A stretch of DNA of 5,168 nt from Wolbachia endosymbiont of Cylisticus convexus (lineage in GTDB: Bacteria; Pseudomonadota; Alphaproteobacteria; Rickettsiales; Anaplasmataceae): contig NZ_QPIP01000135.1 in the NCBI RefSeq assembly GCF_003344345.1, positions 1 to 5,168 of the forward strand, read 5' to 3'. The position numbers and the translations under genes are program-made. The notes under the pieces were generated by a model that ran no database searches, was not told the origin of the DNA, and was given only the letters and a program-made list of their open reading frames with translations. Below, one piece after another: positions 1 to 5,168 of this stretch (position 1 is its first letter; every line of letters starts with the position of its first letter).

Positions 1-2136
1 CTATTTTCACATCTACTTTTCTTGAATGCTTTCTTAACTTCTTCTTGTTCTATAGCTCTTTTTTCTTCTATAACACCTTTAACTTTAAAACTCTCAAAAT
101 TGCCTTTACTATTTTCTGAAAATTGTTTAATAGCACTATTACTTGTCAATGGGTTTCCGTTACTGAAAATGCTATTTTTAGAAAGCTTATTAACAAAATT
201 TCCATTATTTTCAAATTTTCTAATCGGGCTATTCTCAGCAAATATGCTACTAACTGTATTTCCCATCCATGAAAAAGCTTTTCCTATAGGTTCAATGAGT
301 GATTTCCAAAAGCTAGAGAAAAAGTCTTTCACTTTTTGCCAGTTAGTTAGAACATAAACTGCACCAGCAACAAGACTCGCTATTAAAAGTCCAATTGGGT
401 TAGTCATTACAGCGAGTGTTATTGCTCTTAGCCCTGTTATTACTGCAGGAAAAACTATACTTGATAAAGATGAAAATGTTGTCAGTATTGTTGCTTTAAG
501 ACCAAAAATTGTACTTCCTAATAAAGTAATTCCATAGCCTAATCCCACTACTAAGACTTTCAAACTTATCAAAGCTGCTAAAGTACTCATGATTGCCGTA
601 GTTAAAGTTGGATATTTTTCTGCAAAAGAAGCTATACGCTCTGTTATTGCTTTCAAACTTCCAGCTACATAATTTAAAGTAGGCAACATTACTGACCCTA
701 GATTCATACCAGCTTCAAATACTGCATTTTTAAGTAATTGTAATTTATTAGCTGTAGTATTTGCCCGATTGTTAAATTCGTCCTGCATTGAAGCGTTATA
801 TTTTTCTTTATCAGCTAAATGTTCAATAGCTTTCTTGTAAATGTCTAAGCTTCCTACTAAAAGAGCAATGTCATCTTGAAACCCAGCACCAAATAGATTC
901 ATAAGAATACCAGCTCGCTCTTGATCATTTATTTTTTTTAAGGTTTCAAGGAATTGCAATATTGCCTCTTGAGGATTTTTTTTTAATAGTTTGTTCTAGC
1001 TCTTCTATACTTGTTCCCATCTCATCTAATGCATCGTGAAATTCGGGACTTTGCTCTCTTGCGGTCTGTAGTTTACTAAGAAAGTTATTTATAGCAGTTG
1101 CTGCTTTTTCAGGTTGTTTACCTAAACTTATGAACGCACTTGCTAAGCTACTTGCTTGATCAATTTCTAAACCAAATTGTTTAGCATTACCGCCAATTCT
1201 ATTCAGTGTAAGAACCATTTCTTTTGCTTTAGCAGCAGTATTATCTGAAAGATGGTTTATTATGTTACCTACATTTTCCATACCATCAACTTTAATTCCA
1301 TATACATTGGATATTTTTGCAATAGCATTACCAGCTTCTTCTGCCGACATATCAAACGCTGTGGTCATTTTAGCAACTATTGTTGTAAATTCCAGAAGAT
1401 CCTCTTTTTCAATACCAAGTTGACCACCACTTGCAGCTATTTGTGCTAATTCTGCAGCTGACAAGGGTATTTCACGAGACAACTTTTTGAGCTCTTGAGC
1501 AAATTTATTAGCTTCATCTTTTTTACTATCAAACCTTACTACTTTCTTTACATCAGCCATAGCCGATTCAAAATCAACAGCAACTTTAATTGGCGCTGCA
1601 AGCGTTAGCCCTAGCCCAATAGTTTCTATAATTTGTGACTTAAAATGTGCTTTGCTTGCTAAAAAACTTTGGTGACTACGTATTGCAGACCCAAGCTTAC
1701 CATACTTACCTTTTAGCACTTCAATAGAAGAACCAAGTTTATATTGATCACTTACTAATGACTTAATATTTCTTCCACTTTTCCTTACTTCTTCATTAAA
1801 TGAATGCAAAGCATCTCTCTTTTTCAAATATGCTTCTTTTGCTTTTGTTGCAGAAAACTTAGCTTTATCAAACTCAGCTTTTAAAGTTTTGCTTGGTTTC
1901 TCTATTGCTTTCATTTGTTTAGCTAAAGATTTTACCTGATCCTCAAAACCTTTCCATGACCTTCTGCTAGTTAAAACATCACTACCCAACTGCTTAAACT
2001 TTGATACTGATTTTAAAGATGAATCAAGCTTTCTTATATTCTCACCAAGACGGGTAAGTTGACTACTGCTTCCCTTTATTACAGTATTAAAACTGCCATC
2101 AAGTACCGCACCTATTTTTATCGATAATACTGACAT
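1..2136 (-). pseudogene. T: Phage tail tape measure protein (P2 T-like, TP901 core family), frameshifted at a poly-A run, 3' end beyond window
   Basis: The tape measure protein is an extended molecule inside the growing tail that sets tail length and is ejected with the DNA. The ATG at 2136 follows AGGGAG with 5 bases spacing. Residues about 25-165 are Lys-rich and helical, probably coiled coil. Residues about 170-370 match the TP901 tape-measure core as I know it, with APIKVAVDFESAMADVKKVV, then AAELAQIAASGGQLG, then the EEAGNAIAKISNVYG region. The first frame stops at 946 after 396 residues because of nine A's (976-984). Dropping one A gives ..IKKNPQEAILQFLETLKK.., and that frame is open for another 325 codons to base 3. 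This second part has hydrophobic segments at about 600-530 and 440-350, including AVMTNPIGLLIASLVAGAVY, typical of tape measures. In total at least 711 residues are present. The same gene running across two frames is clear. Whether it is dead, rescued by slippage or a sequencing error cannot be told from the sequence. Confidence 0.9.
976..984 (-). other. A9 homopolymer causing the tape-measure frameshift
   Basis: On the coding strand this reads ATT, nine A's, then TCC. With nine A's the frame continues for only ten more residues and stops at 946. With eight A's it joins the 325-codon downstream frame. A ribosomal -1 slip would not help, because that third frame reaches TAA within about 13 codons. 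A lost A (or a +1 shift) is what restores the protein. A second run of eight A's lies close by at 932-939 and is in frame in the restored reading. Confidence 0.85.
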
Positions 2137-2503
2137 TTGAACTCCCTAGCTAATTTGCTCCATAAAATAAACTCACTAATCTCCATATCAAGAATGTGCT
2201 CAACTCCACCACCTATGATAGAGCCAAGCACTAGTATTTCTAATCTCAAGTTTTTTGGATAATCGGTGAAAAAAAATCCTTTAATACCTCTTGCACTTTC
2301 ACATAATCAGCAATATCTAACTCTTCAATCGCTTCTTTTGCAACTGATGTCAAATTGGCAGTCAAAGTTACTTCTTTACTAAGGTCACTACCATTTAAGC
2401 GTTCAATTGCAAGATAGTCTCTAACTTTTGGACGTCTAACAGTAAGTTCTGAGACAGAAATTCCATCAACTGTTATTGGGTTATTAAGTGTTATAGTGTG
2501 CAT
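2118..2503 (-). CDS. E': Predicted E+E' frameshift fusion of the tail assembly chaperone (programmed -1)
   Basis: Reading E from 2503 to the TTT-TTT codons (2275-2270) and then slipping back one base enters a frame open for 50 codons, ending at TAA (2120-2118). This gives a 128-residue fusion: 78 residues of E plus 50 of E'. The E' part begins FTDYPKNLRLEILVLG and ends with HILDMEISEFILWSKLAREF. That end resembles the P2 GpE' signature as I know it, in which a M-x-[LI]-x-E-[LF]-x-x-W helix is followed by a basic residue. In P2 the same two genes are joined by a -1 slip at a T-run in the same place, and the pattern recurs widely in tailed phages. The E' frame has no start codon of its own near its beginning, so it is expected only as an extension of E. 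Efficiency is unknown. Confidence 0.78.
2142..2147 (-). promoter_or_regulatory. Ribosome binding site of the tape measure gene
   Basis: AGGGAG lies 5 bases before the ATG at 2136 and fixes the tape-measure start. It sits inside the E' frame, which ends at 2118, so E' overlaps the first 19 bases of the tape measure gene. This is a layout suited to translational coupling. Confidence 0.75.
2246..2503 (-). CDS. E: Phage tail assembly chaperone (P2 gpE / Mu gp41-like family)
   Basis: This 85-residue protein begins MHTITLNNPITVDGISVSEL and continues TVRRPKVRDYLAIERLNG, the usual pattern of the small 'tail assembly chaperone E/41/14' family: a short beta-rich N terminus, an R-x-P-K/x-D motif, then acidic helices. 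It lies between the tail tube and tape measure genes, exactly where P2 E sits. Such chaperones bind the tape measure protein and keep it soluble while tube subunits assemble. The ATG at 2503 has a perfect TAAGGAGG 5 bases upstream, the strongest ribosome binding site in the window, as expected for a protein needed in excess. Near its 3' end the frame passes eight T's, where a -1 shift makes a longer E+E' product (see separate entry). The gene is intact; family assignment rests on motifs and position. Confidence 0.87.
   Translation of the reverse strand: MHTITLNNPITVDGISVSELTVRRPKVRDYLAIERLNGSDLSKEVTLTANLTSVAKEAIEELDIADYVKVQEVLKDFFSPIIQKT
2269..2276 (-). promoter_or_regulatory. T8 slippery site for -1 frameshifting in gene E
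   Basis: On the coding strand the codons are GAT TTT TTT TCA, giving the ideal heptamer T-TTT-TTT in register with the E frame. Both P-site and A-site tRNAs can re-pair after a one-base backward slip. P2 uses T-TTT-TTG at the equivalent place. Slippage by RNA polymerase on eight U's could give the same outcome. I did not identify a convincing downstream pseudoknot by eye. Confidence 0.8.
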
Positions 2504-2508
2504 TATTG

Positions 2509-2516
2509 CCTCCTTA
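2509..2516 (-). promoter_or_regulatory. Strong ribosome binding site of gene E
   Basis: TAAGGAGG is a full match to the anti-Shine-Dalgarno complement, 5 bases before the ATG at 2503. It lies in the 34-base gap after the tail tube gene, the longest gap in the window. Confidence 0.85.
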
Positions 2517-2537
2517 AAATAAAATTTCGAAATCTTT

Positions 2538-3044
2538 TCATATGCCTAAAATCGTTTGCAGCAAGGCCATTTGATCAACACCATTTATCTTTCTTATCAT
2601 ATTTTCAGCATCGATCTCTATCAGTTCATTACCACCTATGGTAAGTTTATAGTAATGAGCAGCTACAGTACACTTCAGCGTTGCTTTTTCAGCAGGTTTC
2701 CAGTTACCAAAATCAAATTCTTTAAAAATGCCTCTTAAATTGATTATTACTCCTTCAATATCATTGCTACCACTCCCTTGCATTCCACCCCTTAGCGTTA
2801 GAGATACAGAGTTTCCATTTATCAACCCAAATAGCCTAAAGAGTTCTGTGTCGTATTCAGAAAAAGTGAAATCTGCTTCCAATTTTTCCATGCCTATATC
2901 AATATTTATTGGAATATCCATACCACCAGCTCTGTATTCTTCGGTTTTTATGGTAAGCTTTGGTAGCGTTATTTCATCTATTTTTCCCGCATAGCCTCTA
3001 CCATCAACAAATACGTTAAAATTTCTCAGTATTTTTGGTAACAC
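2538..3044 (-). CDS. FII: Phage major tail tube protein (P2 FII family)
   Basis: This 168-residue protein would polymerise into the inner tube of the contractile tail, on which the sheath assembles. It resembles P2 FII over its length as I recall that protein: an N-terminal LPKILRNFNVFVDGRGYAGK, then ITLPKLTIKTEEYRAGGM, and a highly characteristic C terminus, YYKLTIGGNELIEIDAENM followed by IRKINGVDQ and ending LGI. Length agrees with the usual 165-175 residues. The start is GTG at 3044, supported by AGGAG 8 bases upstream; no better ATG exists, and the family's conserved LP-x-x-L/I motif begins right after it. The site overlaps the stop codon of the sheath gene, so the two are probably translationally coupled. 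The frame is undamaged, unlike its two large neighbours. Confidence 0.95.
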   Translation of the reverse strand: MLPKILRNFNVFVDGRGYAGKIDEITLPKLTIKTEEYRAGGMDIPINIDIGMEKLEADFTFSEYDTELFRLFGLINGNSVSLTLRGGMQGSGSNDIEGVIINLRGIFKEFDFGNWKPAEKATLKCTVAAHYYKLTIGGNELIEIDAENMIRKINGVDQMALLQTILGI

Positions 3045-3052
3045 TTTGCTTT

Positions 3053-3057
3053 CTCCT
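3053..3057 (-). promoter_or_regulatory. Ribosome binding site of the tail tube gene, overlapping the sheath stop codon
   Basis: AGGAG is placed 8 bases before the GTG at 3044 and decides that start. Its first two bases are the last two bases of the sheath TAG stop (3058-3056), so a ribosome ending the sheath would sit on the tube start signal. Confidence 0.75.
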
Positions 3058-4235
3058 AACTTATATTGACAAGATGAGACCTGAATATTATTTGCTCAGC
3101 TGGATATGGTGGTGTAAACTCGAAGTCAAAATACACTTTCCCGCTTGCAATGTTTGCTGGTGTATTGAGTTCTGGTGTTGCATAACATTTTCCACTGATA
3201 ATAGCTCCTTGGGCTTTTAAATTGGCCAAATAAGAATTCACCCCCTCAATCACATCATCTATATAAGTTTTGGTGATATTGCGATCAACTGCCCATAAAT
3301 GAGCTCGAAGTAAACTATCATTGATTAAATCTGCAGTCCTTCTCACTGACAAAAAAGCCCATTTTGAGTCATTTGAACATGTTCTATTTCCCCAAAGCCT
3401 ATAGCCGTTTTGATGAATTATCGTTGTTACTTCATTTTCATTTAAGTGGTTTGCTCTGCAATTTGTATTACCGAGCGTAAAATCAATAGGCCTGCTTGTT
3501 CCAACAATACCATTTATCTCTTTATTTGAAGGTGAATGCCAAAATCCTTGTTCGCTATCTACTTTCGCTATTAAACCTGCTACAAATGGGCTAGACGGTA
3601 AAATTTCTTCTTCTCCTTCAATAAAGTACCTTCACCCATGGATCAACTACGTAAACTCTTGAGCTGCCTACACTTTTTCTCCATTTTATTGCTTCTTCAT
3701 CATTAGTATTTGGTCCATCTGCAACAATAATTGCTCTTAATTTTTCTGCTATGGAAATTAAAGCACTCACTACTGGATTTACTCCATCTATTTCAGGTAA
3801 CTGATGAGTAAACTGAGGTGCAATTAATATTCTTGGAGCAACATGAACTATACTTTCACTACTGAGGAATGCCTCTATCCCTTGATATTCTCCAGTCTCT
3901 TTATCAACTCCACCGATTATACTTTGAATAGTTTCACTTTCTTTGAGCTTTGGATCGCTGTTTTCACTTTCTTTAACTCGAATAACTACTACTGTTGCAC
4001 CAATTTGGGAAAATATTCCATTTACTGCAGAAGGTAAACTGCCACTCTTTCCAAGCTTTGCTGCTTCCTTTAAACTTCCTGCTATCAGTACTGGCTTATT
4101 CAGTGGAAATTTTTGCCCATCTGCTTCAGGTGCAGTACCAATTACACCTATCACTGATGATTTAGCTGTGCGTACTGTTTTTGCCCCTGAGGTTACCTCA
4201 ATAACATTTACGCCATGTAAAAATTCTTCAGCCAT
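3056..4235 (-). pseudogene. FI: Contractile tail sheath protein (P2 FI family), split by a one-base frameshift
   Basis: Sheath subunits wrap the tail tube and contract to drive it through the host envelope. Two frames together make one sheath. The first is 205 residues from ATG 4235 (MAEEFLHGVNVIEV..), ending VYVVDPWVKVLY before TGA at 3618. The second is 187 residues from about 3619 to TAG at 3056, beginning EGEEEILPSSPFVAGLIAKV. Removing one T from TATTGAA joins them into 392 residues, close to P2 FI (about 396). Family signatures fall in both halves: HGVNVIEV, FPLNKPVLI and a RILIAPQ strand in the first; QNGYRLWGNRTCSND, RAHLWAVD and GKVYFDFEFTPPYP in the second. The start at 4235 is chosen over the longer open frame because the family begins there; it overlaps the upstream gene by 8 bases and has no good ribosome binding site, so coupling is likely. 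As given, no full-length sheath can be made. Confidence 0.92.
3617..3623 (-). other. Frameshift lesion in the sheath gene
   Basis: The coding strand reads TAT TGA AGG in the upstream frame, while the downstream half needs TAT GAA GGA. One extra T (plus-strand A at 3620 or 3621) is the simplest explanation. The run is only two bases long, so polymerase or ribosome slippage is not an obvious rescue here. The exact base is uncertain: a shift a few codons earlier, joining WVK to YFIEGE, would also read through. Confidence 0.8.
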
Positions 4236-4788
4236 TTCTTTGTATTTTTTTCCTGAAATCATCGAGCAAAGTCTGTAGCTCATTTTCACTTTTGGCTTCT
4301 GCAATTTTCTTCTTGGTAATGTCTTCCAACTCTTCACATTTAATTATTTCTTTTACTGCTTTTTTTACTTTTTCTTCAATGATTCTTGCCATTTCAATAA
4401 CCGTAATACCACGGACTTTTGCTAAAGGTTCTATAATTTCTTTATCCTTTTCATTCATAGATTCTGGTGCTGCTAGAATGCTTTTTGCGGCTTTTTCTTG
4501 TATTTGATACGATTTAGACTTTTGATGAGATACTCCTGTGTATTGGTTAGTATAGTTATCATAATAAGCACGAAGATTAGAAAGTGCAGAAAACTTCGCA
4601 TTTTGTAGTAACTCCAATTCAATATCTTCTTGACTCCGCTGAGCAATTTCTCCTCCTTCTGTTAACTGATAACTCTTTTGCCAGTCGAAATTCTTTGGCG
4701 CTTCATACCAATCATTTCCTGTTGGCTTGTTTTCAAGTGTTGTTGTTTCTACTTGTTTGTTATGTTCAAATCTAATATAAATTGGCAT
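4228..4788 (-). CDS. Putative tail fibre assembly protein (P2 G position)
   Basis: This 186-residue cytoplasmic protein has no signal peptide or membrane segment. The N terminus (MPIYIRFEHNKQ, then NDWYEAPKNFDWQKSYQLTE) is beta-rich and aromatic. The middle (about residues 55-95) is helical, with NAKFSALSNLRAYYDNY as in small tail-fibre chaperones. From about residue 125 it is a charged helix likely to form a coiled coil (IEEKVKKAVKEIIKCEELED..). It lies between a tail-fibre-like gene and the sheath, where P2 has its fibre assembly gene G, so a role in folding or attaching the fibre is inferred mainly from position; I cannot name a domain with certainty. The ATG at 4788 is preferred over an ATG at 4836, because GGAG precedes it by 7 bases and the longer version would overlap the upstream gene. 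Its end overlaps the sheath start by 8 bases. Confidence 0.72.
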   Translation of the reverse strand: MPIYIRFEHNKQVETTTLENKPTGNDWYEAPKNFDWQKSYQLTEGGEIAQRSQEDIELELLQNAKFSALSNLRAYYDNYTNQYTGVSHQKSKSYQIQEKAAKSILAAPESMNEKDKEIIEPLAKVRGITVIEMARIIEEKVKKAVKEIIKCEELEDITKKKIAEAKSENELQTLLDDFRKKIQRNG

Positions 4789-4795
4789 TGGTTTT

Positions 4796-4799
4796 CTCC
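4796..4799 (-). promoter_or_regulatory. Ribosome binding site deciding the start of the fibre-assembly-like gene
   Basis: GGAG (within CGGAGA) lies 7 bases before the ATG at 4788, in the 22-base gap after the fibre-like gene. The alternative ATG at 4836 lies inside the upstream gene and adds 16 basic residues (IDTRKRRKP) that look like non-coding translation. Confidence 0.65.
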
Positions 4800-4810
4800 G
4801 TTTTCTAGTA

Positions 4811-5168
4811 TCAATTCCAAATTTTATGAGTGGCATCTAATCCTGGGCATTGCCAAGCTCTTAGCGTTCTCTCTACGTCCACCTCAAGTCCTGTGGTGAG
4901 AAAATTGCTACGTATGTTATAAATTCCCCACTGAATAAATTGACCATAGGTATATACATTACCTGAGAGCACACCTTCACTAACTTTTGTTCTGGAATAT
5001 AAATAAGATGATGTGTAAAGTAATATTGCAACTGTTTTTCCTGCTGGAATTTCTACATTGCCAGATCCGGCTAACTTGCTATCAGAACTCGTGTATTGGT
5101 AAACATTTTTCCACATTATTTTAGAGATTCTTGACTTACTGGTATTATCTGGCGTTCCCACAAATAAT
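4811..5168 (-). CDS. C-terminal part of a probable tail fibre / receptor-binding protein, 5' end beyond window
   Basis: The frame is open from the right edge to TGA at 4813-4811, giving 118 residues. A GTG at 5161 is the first possible start but has no visible ribosome binding site, and the frame continues upstream (..LFVGTPDNTS), so this is most likely the tail of a longer protein. Composition is rich in Ser, Thr, Tyr and Gly with alternating hydrophobic residues (MWKNVYQYTSSDSKLAG, EIPAGKTVAILLYTSSYLYS, SGNVYTYGQFIQWGIYNI), as in beta-structured fibre tips. It ends RAWQCPGLDATHKIWN. Being directly upstream of the G-like and sheath genes puts it in the P2 H (tail fibre) position. The fibre assignment is inference from composition and gene order; I recognise no named domain. 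Confidence 0.65.
   Translation of the reverse strand, partial: LFVGTPDNTSKSRISKIMWKNVYQYTSSDSKLAGSGNVEIPAGKTVAILLYTSSYLYSRTKVSEGVLSGNVYTYGQFIQWGIYNIRSNFLTTGLEVDVERTLRAWQCPGLDATHKIWN

Noticed and set aside
22..357. Plus-strand open frame of 111 codons
   Set aside because: It lies wholly antisense to the downstream half of the tape measure gene, which reads through without stops on the minus strand. It is Leu/Phe/Ser-rich, as antisense of AT-rich coding DNA tends to be, and has no ribosome binding site that I can see.
932..939. Second poly-A run (A8 on the coding strand) in the tape measure gene as another frameshift
   Set aside because: The reading frame continues correctly across it (..ETLKKINDQERAG..), so there is no lesion. 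It is only a potential slippage-prone tract.
2248..2256. A-AAA-AAC type slippery heptamer near the end of gene E
   Set aside because: The heptamer is in register with the E' frame, not the E frame, and a slip there would lead into a third frame that soon stops. The T8 run upstream explains E' fully.
2524..2533. Perfect 10-base palindrome ATTTCGAAAT in the gap between tube and chaperone genes
   Set aside because: It is too short and AT-rich to be a terminator and has no convincing T-tract in the transcribed direction. A palindrome of this size is expected by chance in such sequence, and the neighbouring strong ribosome binding site argues for read-through.
3943..4278. Plus-strand open frame of 111 codons
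   Set aside because: It is antisense to the sheath N-terminal half, whose protein is clearly recognisable; it is the mirror of a real gene.
4292..4899. Several overlapping plus-strand open frames with hydrophobic, membrane-like translations
   Set aside because: They are antisense to the Lys/Glu-rich helical protein and fibre end. Antisense of Lys/Glu codons gives Phe/Leu/Ser-rich translations, so the apparent membrane segments are artefacts.
1..5168. CRISPR arrays, tRNA or rRNA genes, insertion sequences, attachment sites, toxin or defence genes
   Set aside because: I looked on both strands and saw no regularly spaced repeats, no cloverleaf-like sequence, no transposase or inverted terminal repeats, and no cargo gene. 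The window is filled by tail structural and assembly genes.

Overview
The window is part of a P2-like contractile-tail gene module of a prophage. Every gene lies on the minus strand, so transcription runs from the right end of the window to the left. The DNA is clearly AT-rich, codons are A/T-biased, and the proteins look like those I remember from WO prophages of Wolbachia (insect and nematode endosymbionts). That host call is inference, because nothing in the window (no rRNA, no housekeeping gene) proves it. Recognition of the tail genes by family is much firmer.

Layout in the direction of transcription: (1) 5168-4811, the C-terminal end of a protein in the tail-fibre position, running off the window; (2) 4788-4228, a 186-residue protein in the tail-fibre-assembly (P2 G-like) position; (3) 4235-3056, the contractile tail sheath (P2 FI family), split by a one-base frameshift near 3620; (4) 3044-2538, the tail tube (P2 FII family), intact, with a GTG start; (5) 2503-2246, the tail assembly chaperone (P2 E family), with a T8 slippery run that opens a -1 frame ending at 2118, reproducing the P2 E/E' programmed-frameshift arrangement; (6) 2136 to the left edge, the tape measure protein (P2 T / TP901 core family), frameshifted at a nine-A run (T9 on the plus strand, 976-984) but otherwise open to the window edge.

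The genes are almost contiguous (gaps of 11 to 34 bases, or overlaps), and I see no promoter or terminator between them, so they look like one operon. Fibre and fibre-assembly proteins would make the adsorption device. The tape measure, chaperoned by E and E+E', would set the length over which tube subunits polymerise, and sheath subunits would then wrap the tube.

The main points of interest are the hidden E' frame, which a simple ORF caller would miss, and two single-base frameshifts in two essential structural genes whose downstream frames remain fully open. The frameshifts imply recent decay of the prophage, sequencing error, or (for the poly-A site) possible rescue by RNA polymerase slippage. 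I see no CRISPR array, tRNA, rRNA, insertion sequence or unfamiliar defence system. No stretch over 300 bases is without a gene.
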